From Burkholderia glumae LMG 2196 = ATCC 33617 (GTDB lineage: Bacteria; Pseudomonadota; Gammaproteobacteria; Burkholderiales; Burkholderiaceae), in contig NZ_CP009435.1 of assembly GCF_000960995.1 (NCBI RefSeq), positions 558,001-622,000 on the forward strand: a stretch of DNA of 64,000 bases. The letters run 5' to 3'. How positions within the stretch are numbered: the stretch's first letter is position 1; each line of letters starts with the position of its first letter. The notes beneath the pieces are model-generated. The model did not search any database and had not been told where the DNA came from. It saw nothing but the letters and a program-made list of their open reading frames with translations. Positions 55,148 to 63,789 of this stretch are shown here, one piece after another. The position numbers were made by a program, and so were the translations under genes.

Positions 55148-56356
55148 TCAGGCCCGCGGCGCGCGAGGCGCCGGCTGGGCGGCCCGGACCGGGCCGCCGG
55201 CGTTCTCGGCGATGATCCGCGCGATCTCGGCGTTGGCCGCATCGCCGTACTTCGCGAACACCTCGGTCTGATAGACGGTGTTGCTGACGCTGCCGAGCTG
55301 GCTGCCGCTCTCGTCCTTGATGCTGACGTCGGCCTGCATCGACAGGCCGATGCGCAGCGGGTGACGTTCGAGCTCGCGCGGATCGAGCGCGATGCGCACC
55401 GGCAGGCGCTGCACCACCTTGATCCAGTTGCCGGTGGCGTTCTGCGCCGGCAGCAGCGAGAACGCCGAGCCGGTGCCGGCCGAGAAGCCCGCCACCTTGC
55501 CGTGATACGTGACCGACGAGCCGTAGATGTCGGCCGTCAGCTCGACCGGCTGGCCGATGCGCATGTGGTCGAGCTGCACTTCCTTGAAGTTCGCGTCCAC
55601 CCAGATCTGGCCGAGCGGCACCACCGACATCAGCGGCGTGCCAGGCGACACGCGCTGGCCCACCTGCACCGTGCGCTTGGCCACGTAGCCGGTGACGGGC
55701 GCGGGCAGCGTGTTGCGCGCGTTGGCCAGGTAGGCGTCGCGCACCGTCGCGACCGCGGCCAGCACGTCGGGATGGTGGCTGACGGTGGTGTTCGCGGTCA
55801 GCGCCAGGTTCGCGGCAAGCTGCTGCCTGGCCGCGTCGAGCGTGGCCTGCGCGGCCTTCACCGCGTCGCGCGCATGCGAGATCTCCTCCTGGGAGACCGC
55901 GCCCGTCTGCGCCACGGCCAGGCGCCGGCGCAGGTCGTCCTGCGCCTTCGACAGATCCGATTCGCGCTGGGCCACCTGCGCCCGGTACTGGTCGTCGGCG
56001 GCGTAGAGGCCGCGCACGCGGCGCACCGTCTGGGCCAGCTTCGCCTCGGCCGATTGCAGCGCGATCCGCGCGTCGGCGGGGTCGAGCTGCACGAGCGGCT
56101 CGCCTTCGCGGATCGACTGCGTGTCGTCGGCATTGACCGCGATCACCGTGCCCGTCACCTGCGGCGTGATCTGGACCACGTTGCCGTTGACGTAGGCGTC
56201 GTCGGTGTCCTCGTGGAACCGCGCGACCAGGAAGTAATAGATGCCGTAGGCGATCGCGGCGAGCACGATGATCACGACGAGCAAGGTCATCAGCCACTTG
56301 CGTTTGCCGTCGTTGCGCGCGGCGGGTGCCGCGGCTTGCTGCTGGGGGTCGCTCAT
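55148..56356 (-). CDS. emrA: EmrA/HlyD-type membrane fusion protein
   Basis: A 402-residue periplasmic adaptor. Seen: a cytoplasmic N-terminus, one membrane helix (residues about 18-44), DAYVNGNVVQITPQVTGTV near residue 52 (barrel-sandwich half), a long alpha-hairpin (about 95-215), the second lipoyl half LPAPVTGYVAKRTVQVGQRV near residue 230, and a beta-barrel domain with IWVDANFKE. The start at 56356 was chosen just before the membrane helix; the upstream frame is Arg-rich. It links EmrB to the outer-membrane factor encoded upstream. Confidence 0.92.
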   Translation of the reverse strand: MSDPQQQAAAPAARNDGKRKWLMTLLVVIIVLAAIAYGIYYFLVARFHEDTDDAYVNGNVVQITPQVTGTVIAVNADDTQSIREGEPLVQLDPADARIALQSAEAKLAQTVRRVRGLYAADDQYRAQVAQRESDLSKAQDDLRRRLAVAQTGAVSQEEISHARDAVKAAQATLDAARQQLAANLALTANTTVSHHPDVLAAVATVRDAYLANARNTLPAPVTGYVAKRTVQVGQRVSPGTPLMSVVPLGQIWVDANFKEVQLDHMRIGQPVELTADIYGSSVTYHGKVAGFSAGTGSAFSLLPAQNATGNWIKVVQRLPVRIALDPRELERHPLRIGLSMQADVSIKDESGSQLGSVSNTVYQTEVFAKYGDAANAEIARIIAENAGGPVRAAQPAPRAPRA

Positions 56357-56435
56357 CGCGAGGTTCTCCGTCTTCGTCCGCCGCGTTCGGAGCGCGGCGC
56401 ACTGGGTCTGTCGATTCGAGAAGGTGGCGGGCGGC

Positions 56436-57956
56436 TCAGCCCGGGGTGGCGTTCGATGCCGGTGCCGCCGGCGGCGCGGCGGCGTCCGAAGCGGCGGGCG
56501 CCGCGAGCGGCGAGCCCGCCGCATCGAAGCCGCCGCCGAGCGCCTTGATCAGGCCGATCTGCAGATCGCGGCGGCGCATCACGAGATTGGTCACGGCCTG
56601 CTCCGAATCGAGCCGCAGGATGTCGGCGCTCAGCACCTGAAGCTGCGGCGAGAGGCCGGCCTTGTAGCGGACCACGGCAAGCTCGTAGGCGCGCGTCGAG
56701 GCGTCGAGCGCGCGCTGCGCGTCGCCCATCTGCCGGTCGATCGCACGGATCGCGGCCACCTGCGTGGCCACGTCGTTGAGCGCGCCGATCAGCGTCTGGT
56801 TGTAGTTCGCCACGCTCAGGTCGAAGTCGGCGTAGCGCCCCTTCAGTTGCGCGCGCAACGCCCCGGCATCGAAGATCGGCAGGTTCACGGCCGGACCGAA
56901 CTGCGCCTGGCGGCTCGCGAACTTCAGGAAGTTGCCCCAGCCGAACGCATCGAAGCCAAAGCCGGCCGCGAGGTTCACGTCGGGGAAGAACTCGGCCTTG
57001 GCCTCCTTCACGTCGTGCATCGCGCCCTCGACCTGCCAGCGCGCGGCGACCAGATCGGGCCGGCGCGACACCAGATTCGCCGGGATATTGTCGGGCAGCG
57101 CGATCGCGCCGCCCGGGTGCAGCACCGGCACGGCGATCGTCAGGCCGCGATCGGGGCCCTTGCCGAGCAGCGCCGCGAGCTGGTAGCGCACCGTGGTGAT
57201 CTGGCCGTCGAGGTCGGACAGCGCCGATTCGCTGGTGGCCACGTTGCCGCGCGCGGTCTGCCGCTCGACATTGGTGTCGAGCCCGGCGCCGACGCGGCCT
57301 TCGGTGATCTTGCCGACCGTCTCGCGGTTGCGGATCTCGCGCTGCGCGATCTCACGCAGCGCGTAGAGCTGGGCGAGCTGGTTGTAGGTACGTGCCACCG
57401 AGGTCGCGAGCGTCACGCGCGCCTGCTCGAACTCGGCCTGCGCGGCCTTGCGCTGCGACACCGCCGAACGCAGCTTCTCGCGGTTCTTGCCCCAGAGATC
57501 GAGCTCCCACGAGGCGCTCGCCAACGCGTTGTTCTCGCTGTACCAGTTGCCGCCGTAGGGCGGCGGAACGAGCCCGTTGCCCGAATACAGCTCGCGAGTC
57601 CACGAGTAGCTGCCCTCGACCTTCGGCAGCAGCGGCGCGCGCGACGCTTCGATGTACGAGGACGCCTTCGCGAGCCGCGCCTGCGCCTGCGCGATGGTCG
57701 GGTTGCCGTCGAGCGCTTCGCCGATCAGCTTCGGCAGTTGGGGATCGCCGAACTGGTCGGCCCAGTCGAGCGTGGGCCACCGGCCGCCCTCGGCCGGCAG
57801 GCTTTCGGTGCTTGCCAGTTGCGCGGCCGGCGTGATGCGCCGGTCGCTGTGGATGCCCGCGTAGTTCGCGCAGCCGGCCAGCGCCAGCGCGGCGACGGCC
57901 GCCGCCGCGCCGGCGCGGATCGCGCGCAGCGGCATCGGGATCAGCGGCGGCCTCAT
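56436..57956 (-). CDS. outer-membrane efflux lipoprotein (NodT/OprM family)
   Basis: A 506-residue TolC-like channel. Seen: a lipoprotein signal with lipobox LAGC (Cys near residue 29), two repeated OEP helical-barrel halves (about 70-280 and 290-480), WELDLWGKNREKLRSAV near residue 150 and RRPDLVAARWQVEGA near residue 305, both OprM-family signatures, and an Ala/Pro-rich tail. GGAG seven bases upstream supports the ATG. It is encoded between marR and emrA and completes the tripartite pump. Confidence 0.92.
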   Translation of the reverse strand: MRPPLIPMPLRAIRAGAAAAVAALALAGCANYAGIHSDRRITPAAQLASTESLPAEGGRWPTLDWADQFGDPQLPKLIGEALDGNPTIAQAQARLAKASSYIEASRAPLLPKVEGSYSWTRELYSGNGLVPPPYGGNWYSENNALASASWELDLWGKNREKLRSAVSQRKAAQAEFEQARVTLATSVARTYNQLAQLYALREIAQREIRNRETVGKITEGRVGAGLDTNVERQTARGNVATSESALSDLDGQITTVRYQLAALLGKGPDRGLTIAVPVLHPGGAIALPDNIPANLVSRRPDLVAARWQVEGAMHDVKEAKAEFFPDVNLAAGFGFDAFGWGNFLKFASRQAQFGPAVNLPIFDAGALRAQLKGRYADFDLSVANYNQTLIGALNDVATQVAAIRAIDRQMGDAQRALDASTRAYELAVVRYKAGLSPQLQVLSADILRLDSEQAVTNLVMRRRDLQIGLIKALGGGFDAAGSPLAAPAASDAAAPPAAPASNATPG

Positions 57957-58017
57957 CGCGCGGCTCCGCGGCGTTCATCGTGCCTGACGGTATTCATACG
58001 AAAACGATTCCCTGCAT

Positions 58018-58035
58018 TAATGGACTAGGCAACTA
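58018..58035. promoter_or_regulatory. candidate MarR-type operator before the efflux genes
   Basis: An 18-base near-palindrome centred on CTAG, with matching pairs at alternate positions (TA-T-G-CTAG-C-A-TA on the minus strand), lies in the AT-rich 121-base gap between marR and the outer-membrane channel gene. A TTGATA lies next to it on the minus strand. Confidence 0.4.
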
Positions 58036-58077
58036 TCAAAAGGCAATCCGATTGCCCGGCTCCGGTATCGCCAGCGT

Positions 58078-58545
58078 TCAGACGCCGTTGTCCAGAATCC
58101 GCAACAACATTCGCTTCAACGCCTGCCGCTCGTCGGCGGCAAGGCCGTCGAGCGCTTCGTCGATCACCGAGTGGAGCAGCCTCGGCATTGCCTCGGCGAT
58201 CGCGGCGCCCGCCTCGGTCGTCACGAGCCGCACGACGCGCCGGTCCTCGCTGGCGCGAACCCGTCGCAGCAGGCCGTGCTTTTCGATCCGGTCGAGCACG
58301 CGCGTGATCGCGCCCGCGTCGATGTTCCAGTAGCGCGCCAGATCGGCCGCCGTCGTGCAGCAGCCGCTGGCGAGCAGGAACAGCACCTTGCCCTGCATGC
58401 CCGTCACGCCGAACTCGTCCTGCGTGAGCTGCGTGATGCGATGCATCAGCCGCGCGTGGGTCAGCGTCAGCAGGTGCCCGAGGCTCACCCCCGACTCGTC
58501 GGTCGGCACCGACAGCGCCAGCGGCGGCAAATTCAGCGGTTTCAT
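58078..58545 (-). CDS. MarR family regulator of the efflux operon
   Basis: A 155-residue winged-helix repressor. Seen: FGVTGMQGKVLFLLASGCCTTAADLARYW (residues about 43-72, in pieces) and AITRVLDRIEKHGLLRRVRASEDRRVVRLVTT (recognition helix and wing). A GGGAGGAA ribosome-binding site before the ATG at 58545 sets the start; eight upstream codons are open. It is the first gene of marR-oprM-emrA-emrB and probably represses the pump. Its ATG overlaps the TGA of a small upstream open frame. Confidence 0.9.
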   Translation of the reverse strand: MKPLNLPPLALSVPTDESGVSLGHLLTLTHARLMHRITQLTQDEFGVTGMQGKVLFLLASGCCTTAADLARYWNIDAGAITRVLDRIEKHGLLRRVRASEDRRVVRLVTTEAGAAIAEAMPRLLHSVIDEALDGLAADERQALKRMLLRILDNGV

Positions 58546-58775
58546 GCCCTTCCTCCCGGTTCCTGCCACGTCGGTGCCCGGCTCACGCCGAGGCGCCGTC
58601 CGGCAGCGGATCGCGCGGCACGCAGCAGCGGCTCGAGCGCGCGTGGAATGCGGAACTGCGACGGCGCGAGGCGCGCCTGCAACCGGCAGCGCTCGCAGAA
58701 GCGCGACACCCGCCGAGCGGCCTGGCGAATCACGAAACGGACGTCGGTATCGGGGGGCTCGCTGTGCATGCGCAC
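58542..58775 (-). CDS. possible small protein ahead of marR, coupled by ATGA
   Basis: A 77-residue open frame whose TGA stop overlaps the marR start codon. It is Arg-rich, with a SRFCERCRLQ Cys-x-x-Cys segment near residue 25 and no recognised domain. A second ATG two codons in (58769) is possible. The overlap and the mostly GC third positions in its first half suggest it may be real, but GC-rich DNA easily produces such frames. Confidence 0.3.
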   Translation of the reverse strand: MRMHSEPPDTDVRFVIRQAARRVSRFCERCRLQARLAPSQFRIPRALEPLLRAARSAAGRRLGVSRAPTWQEPGGRA

Positions 58776-58928
58776 AGACTAGAGATCGGGGGCCGGGTCG
58801 GCAATGCCGGTAGCCGCATTAAATTATCACTGTCGCGGCAAGAATCGACGGGGCAATTATCCGCCGGCGCGGATGCCGGCCGCGCGCCGATTCATCCGGC
58901 AACTGACCGGCGGACGGGCGGCGGCGGC

Positions 58929-59843
58929 TCAGTGCGTGCCCGGCGGTGGGGCGCTCTCGAAGAATGCGATCGTGTGATCGATGAAGCTGCGCACCTTAGC
59001 CGGCATCAGCGTGCGCGAGCTGTAGGCAAGGCGGATCTCGGCGCCCATGTCGACGAGCGGAAAGCCGGGCAGCACCGACACCAGCCGGCCCGCCGCGAGA
59101 TGCTCGCGCATGCCCGAGCTCGGCAGCATGCCGATTCCGAAGCCGCGCAGCACCATGTCGAGGTTGAACTGCGCGTTGTTCGATTCGATCTCGTAGCGGA
59201 ACGGCACCACCAGCAGTTCGTCGTCCACGCGGAAACGCATCTCGGGCTTGCGGATCGAGGTCGAGAACGCCACCACCAGATGGTCGGCGAGCTGGGCAGG
59301 ATGGGTCGGCGCCGGATGGCGCGCGAGGTAGTCGGGCGAGGCGGCGAGTTCGAACGGGATCAGCTCCACCAGCCGGGTGACGACCGTGTCCGAAGTCAGC
59401 ATGAACGGCAGCAGCAGGCCCACGTCGTAGCCCTCGGCCACCAGATCGACGGGGCGCTCGGCCAGCGTCACGTCGATGTTCACCTTCGGGTACTTTTCCT
59501 TGTAGCTCGCGATCAGCGCCATCAGGCGGTGCATGGTGGCAGTCGCGTGCGAGATCACGCGCAGCACGCCGGTGGGCTCGCGCGCCTGCGTGGAGGCCCC
59601 TGCCTCGAGCGCGTCGAGATCGGCGATCACGCGCACGCAACCCTCGTAGAACTGCTCGGCCGCCTCGGTCAGCGAGATCTGGCGCGTGGTGCGATGGAAC
59701 AGCCGCACGCCGAGCCGCTTCTCGAGCGAGGCGATCGCGCGCGACACGACTGGCGTGGACAGGCCCAGCATGTCCGCGGCGCGCGTGAAGCCGCGTGCCT
59801 CGACGACCGAACAGAAGATACGCAGGCTATCGATGTATTCCAT
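58929..59843 (-). CDS. LysR family transcriptional regulator
   Basis: A 304-residue LysR regulator. Seen: the N-terminal winged helix MEYIDSLRIFCSVVEARGF and STPVVSRAIASLEKRLGVRL (residues about 1-50), then a periplasmic-binding-like effector domain (about 90-295; VNIDVTLAERPVDLVAEGYD is in the CrgA-type subgroup position). The target is unclear: it lies 153 bases upstream of the small open frame and marR, on the same strand, with no divergent partner of its own. Confidence 0.9.
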   Translation of the reverse strand: MEYIDSLRIFCSVVEARGFTRAADMLGLSTPVVSRAIASLEKRLGVRLFHRTTRQISLTEAAEQFYEGCVRVIADLDALEAGASTQAREPTGVLRVISHATATMHRLMALIASYKEKYPKVNIDVTLAERPVDLVAEGYDVGLLLPFMLTSDTVVTRLVELIPFELAASPDYLARHPAPTHPAQLADHLVVAFSTSIRKPEMRFRVDDELLVVPFRYEIESNNAQFNLDMVLRGFGIGMLPSSGMREHLAAGRLVSVLPGFPLVDMGAEIRLAYSSRTLMPAKVRSFIDHTIAFFESAPPPGTH

Positions 59844-60074
59844 GACGACGATTCCGGGTAGCGTGCGCGACTCGACACGAACCGCGCGAGGGGGCCGCGC
59901 GGCAAGGACGCCGTCGCCGGTCGCGCCCGGCGAGTCGCCGCACGCGTCATCGCTTGCGGCGACAACGAGCCGTCCGGGGCGGACGGTGCGCCATTTTATC
60001 GTGTCCGGGTCAGAGGCGCCGGGCCCCGGGTTTCGGCCCCGCCGCCGGACACGGCCGGCGCGTCACCATCACGG

Positions 60075-61426
60075 CTACCAGCGGCCGATGTCGTTGAAGG
60101 CCGCGTTCAAACGATGTGTCGCGAAGTCGTTGGTGTTCTGCCGCAACGCCTGCAGGTAGGTCTGCTGGATCTGAACCACGCTGCCGGTGAAATAGCTGCT
60201 GGGCAGCAGGGGGGCGGCCGTGCCCCACAGCGTCACGAGCGCGTCGGACAGCGGCTGCTGACTGGCCAGCGGTGTCGCCATCACGGCCGCGCCGTAGTTC
60301 ACTTGAATGGGCGCGCCGACCGAATTCAACGCCTGCGGCGTGTTCATCTTCTGGTAATAGGCAGGCACGTCTCCGCAACGAAAGTCGGCCGCGGTCTGGG
60401 CGTCCAGCCAGATGGCGAATCTGGGCTGAGCGTGTCGTAGGACAGGTTGATCGTGTCCACGGGGACCACGTTGCCCAGCACCACTGCGGTCCGGCAAAAG
60501 TTATCGCCCCAGCTGCCGAGTTCCTCGCGGCCGATGTGCTGCATCTTGAGGTCGATCTCCCCCGGGAAGCTCACGGCGTTTTGCAGCGCCTCGGTCTCGT
60601 TCAGCAAGCGCAGCTGCACGAGCAGAAAATCGGTGCAAATCGGTGCCATACGGCAGAATGCGCGTGACCATGTTCCCCGCACAGGCAAGCCACGTGTTGT
60701 AGGCCTCGGCATTCCGCCGTATCAGGTTCACCGCAGCGGTGAACCTGTATCTGAGGTTGGTGTTGTCGGTGATGGTGGGCCGGGTCAGCTTGTTGTCAGC
60801 GTCGTATAACGCGCGGCGGAAATGGACACGCCGTTCAAATCGTGTTGATCGGGAATCTTGGTCGGATCTTTCCAGATTTCCGCCGACGTCTGCGGCATCC
60901 CCCAGCCCTCTATCTGCGCGTAAAGAGACGCGACCAGGTCAAACGGATAGGCATGGCCGTTGATCGGGTTGAAGCGCAGCATGGTGCGCGGCTCGTAGGC
61001 CAGGCTGTAGTAGCCCGGCCGGAACAAGGCCGGAGACCACGAGGTTTCGTAGGCCGCCTTGGGCCGGAAGTGTTCGACGTCGCCATAGGCGGTCTGGTTG
61101 ATCAGCGTTTCGCAATAGGCGCAACGGCCGCTGTGCGATTTGATCAGCGCCGCCTTGATCGCGTCGCTCGCGTAGAGATTCGAGTCGAACGCGTCGGACG
61201 TGAAGCCGACCATGAACTGATCGCGCTCCACGAAACCGCCGTCTTGCGGAACCCGGACCTGCTCGGTGAAAAAGGCCACGTTGTCGAGCAGCACGTACTC
61301 GTTGTCGGGCGTCAGTCCGGCCTGCGTCAAGACGGCAATCAGCGCTTTCATCTCGGCCACCAGGCCGTCGGCCTTGTCGATGTCGGCCTTGCTTCCGGCC
61401 GGTTCGAGATAGGGAATTTGCATCAT
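60075..61426 (-). pseudogene. HNH endonuclease-like protein, broken by three frameshifts
   Basis: One protein of about 435 residues is readable only by joining four pieces in different frames. The first piece (61426 to about 60840) has a PtuB/TIGR02646-like HNH core: RCAYCETL (Cys102, Cys105), then GDVEHFRPK at about residues 115-123, then GYYSLAYEP. Breaks lie near 60831-60850 (one base), at 60627-60646 (10-bp tandem duplication) and near 60418-60430 (one base). The last piece ends at 60075 in FNDIGRW. The second Cys pair expected after GYYSLAY is missing. GGGAGAG precedes the ATG at 61426. No ATPase, retron or phage gene is adjacent. Confidence 0.7.
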
Positions 61427-61733
61427 GAGCAAGGCTCTCCCGGATCATCCCGCGACGTCGCATGGATCTTTCCCCGCATCTTATGAACGGCCGGCCGATC
61501 GGGCTCGAACGAATCGATGCAGATCACGCGTTCGCGCGAATCGCACGGGAGTCGGGCGAAGCGGTGATATCCGGCGGCGCTGACGCAATCAAGGGCCAAG
61601 CAAAGCCGACGGAAGATGAAGGCCGGCCACCGGGCGCGGCGCGGCATGGCAAAAGAAAAAGGGCTGGAACCTTTCACGCAATCGATCGATTGCGCGAAGG
61701 TTTCAGCCCTGACTTGCGATTTGCTGCTGAGTC
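61427..61733. other. region between ssb and the broken HNH gene
   Basis: This 307-base stretch holds the ssb terminator (61651-61710). The remainder has short open frames on both strands with no recognisable protein; a promoter for the HNH gene would be expected here but none is clear. Confidence 0.5.
61651..61710 (-). terminator. intrinsic terminator of ssb
   Basis: A long imperfect hairpin (about 25-base arms, 61710-61686 and 61685-61660, with a few mismatches, centred on ATCGATCGAT) is followed on the minus strand by TTTTTCTTTT. It lies 24 bases after the ssb stop. Confidence 0.9.
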
Positions 61734-62294
61734 TCAGAACGGAATATCGTCATCCATCTCGTCGAGTCCGCCACCGGCCGGCTGGCTCGGACGGCTCGAA
61801 CCGCCGCCGCCGCTACCGCCGCGCGAGGCACCGCCGCCACCGCCGGAAGCACGGCCACCGCCGCCGCCGCGCTCCATGTCGCCGCCGCGACCGCCGCCAC
61901 CACCGTAGCCGCCGCCGCCGTAACCGTCGTCACCACCACCGCCGCCGCCGCCCGACCCACCACGGCCGCCCAGCATCTGCATCTGGTCGGCGACGATTTC
62001 GGTCGAGTAACGGTCCTGGCCGTCCTGGCCCTGCCACTTGCGCGTGCGCAGGCGCCCTTCGATATACACCGACGAGCCCTTCTTCAGGTACTCGTTGACG
62101 ATCTCGGCCAGCCGGCCGAAAAACGCCACGCGGTGCCACTCGGTCATTTCCTTGAAATCGCCGCTCGCCTTGTCCTTGTAGCGATCGGTCGTCGCCAGGC
62201 GGATGTTCGCCACCGCGTCGCCGCTCGGCAGGTAGCGCACTTCGGGGTCGGCGCCCAGATTACCGACGAGAATGACCTTGTTGACGGATGCCAT
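61734..62294 (-). CDS. ssb: single-stranded DNA-binding protein
   Basis: A 186-residue SSB. Seen: the OB fold (residues about 1-112; MASVNKVILVGNLGADPEVR at the start, EWHRVAFFGRLAEI near residue 52), a Gly-rich disordered linker (about 113-175) built from repeated Gly runs, and the acidic tip DDDIPF at the C-terminus that docks replication and repair partners. GGAG eight bases before the ATG at 62294 sets the start. It follows an MFS gene on the same strand; a long terminator follows. Confidence 0.97.
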   Translation of the reverse strand: MASVNKVILVGNLGADPEVRYLPSGDAVANIRLATTDRYKDKASGDFKEMTEWHRVAFFGRLAEIVNEYLKKGSSVYIEGRLRTRKWQGQDGQDRYSTEIVADQMQMLGGRGGSGGGGGGGDDGYGGGGYGGGGGRGGDMERGGGGGRASGGGGGASRGGSGGGGSSRPSQPAGGGLDEMDDDIPF

Positions 62295-62364
62295 GTATTT
62301 CTCCAAAAGATTCGTTGCCGGCCGTGGCGCGTGCCCCGCGGCGGCCCGCCCGACGGCTGCGGCG

Positions 62365-63561
62365 CTAAGCCTGTCGGGCCTTGCGCGGCGGCCGTTTCAT
62401 GCTGGCGGCGATTATAAGCCAGAGCGCCACGAGCGCCGAACAAGCGTAGAACACGTCGTTCGCGCCGCCCGTCTTCAGCAGCCAGCCGCCCACCACGCCG
62501 CCCAGCGCGAGGCCGATCGACTGCGTGGTGTTGTAGACGCCGGTGGCCGCGCCCTTGCGCGAGCCCGGCGCGAGCTTCGACACCAGCGACGGCTGCGAGG
62601 CCTCGAGAATATTGAAACCAAGAAAGTAGACGAACAGCACGGCCGCGATGATCACGATCGTATGCGGCGCCGAGCCGAGCAGCAACTGGCCGATCAGGAT
62701 AGCGGCGATGCCGCCGAGCAGCACCGGCTTCATCTGCCCGCGCTTCTCGGCGACGATGATGGCCGGCACCATCGCGACGAACGCGAGCCCCATCACCGGC
62801 AGGTATACCTTCCAGTGCGACGCCACCGGCAGCCCGCCGTCCACCAGCAGGCGCGGCACCACGAGGAACAGCGCGGTCTGCGTGGCGTGCAGCACCAGCA
62901 CGCCGAAGTTGAGCCGCAGCAATTCGAGGTTGCGCAGCACCTCGGCGAACGGCGCCTTCACGTGGGGCGCCTTCGGCGCGTCGGGCACGATCCAGAGCAC
63001 CACGCCGATCGCGAGGATCGACAGCACGCCGACGATCCAGAACAGCCCGCTCATGCCGACCCAATGGAATACGATCGGCGCCCCCACGATCGCCACCGCG
63101 AACGACACGCCGATCGATCCGCCCACCATCGCCATCGCCTTGGTGCGGTTCTGCTCGGAGGTCAGATCGGCGATGAACGCGAGCACGGCCGACGATACCG
63201 CCCCCATTCCCTGCACGACGCGCCCGACGATGATCCAGGTGATGTCGTGGGCGAACGCGGCGATGAACGCGCCGAGCGCGAACACCAGCAGCCCGAACGC
63301 GATCACGGGCTTGCGGCCGAAGCGGTCGGAGGCCCAGCCGTAGAAGATGTAGAACAGCGACTGGGTAACGCCGTAGGCACCAAGCGCAATGCCGACGAGC
63401 AGCACGTTGTCGCCGCCGGGGATCGTTTTCGCGTAGACGGAAAACACCGGCATGATCATGAACAGGCCCAGCATGCGCAGCGCGAAGATCGCCGCGAGCG
63501 ACGCGGTCGCGCGTAGCTCGGGCGCACTCATGCGGACGGATGAAGCGGACGGATTGGACAT
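62365..63561 (-). CDS. MFS transporter (DHA1-like, YajR-type)
   Basis: A 398-residue transporter of about 12 helices. Seen: LGLFMIMPVFSVYAKTIPGG in helix 1, GWASDRFGRKPVIAFG in the loop 2-3 motif near residue 75, and VGRVVQGMGAVSSAVLAFIADLT near residue 110. It resembles the DHA1 inner-membrane exporters encoded next to uvrA/ssb in Burkholderia. Substrate unknown. Three-quarters of the longer open frame upstream of 63561 lacks membrane character, so the ATG at 63561 was chosen; one at 63531 is an alternative. Confidence 0.88.
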   Translation of the reverse strand: MSNPSASSVRMSAPELRATASLAAIFALRMLGLFMIMPVFSVYAKTIPGGDNVLLVGIALGAYGVTQSLFYIFYGWASDRFGRKPVIAFGLLVFALGAFIAAFAHDITWIIVGRVVQGMGAVSSAVLAFIADLTSEQNRTKAMAMVGGSIGVSFAVAIVGAPIVFHWVGMSGLFWIVGVLSILAIGVVLWIVPDAPKAPHVKAPFAEVLRNLELLRLNFGVLVLHATQTALFLVVPRLLVDGGLPVASHWKVYLPVMGLAFVAMVPAIIVAEKRGQMKPVLLGGIAAILIGQLLLGSAPHTIVIIAAVLFVYFLGFNILEASQPSLVSKLAPGSRKGAATGVYNTTQSIGLALGGVVGGWLLKTGGANDVFYACSALVALWLIIAASMKRPPRKARQA

Positions 63562-63789
63562 CGGGGGAAGATTGTCGATTTGAGCGGGCACCCACCCGAT
63601 ACCGGGCGGCGGGAATCCTGGCCGGCTCGAGTCCCGCCGCTGGCTGGCTTGGCGCGCACCGGCGAGCTGCGCGGCGAGCGCCCCGAGCCCCATCCGCCGC
63701 AGGCGGAATCGGCTCCTGGTGGCCCAAAACGACGGTCTCGAAAAGCCGTTATAGTAGCAGGTTTGGTTTCCTCCTCTTTCGCCAGGTTC

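Noticed and set aside
59993..60052. TAAAAT and GTGTCCGG/CCGGACAC inverted repeat before the LysR gene as promoter/terminator
   Set aside because: No -35 at a proper distance, and the repeat arms are short and far apart with no T run.
61423..61677. 84-codon minus-strand open frame between ssb and the HNH gene
   Set aside because: It runs through the ssb terminator hairpin and has no recognisable protein or ribosome-binding site.
63562..63789. SOS/LexA box expected ahead of uvrA
   Set aside because: No CTGT-N8-ACAG or close variant on either strand between the MFS gene and uvrA.
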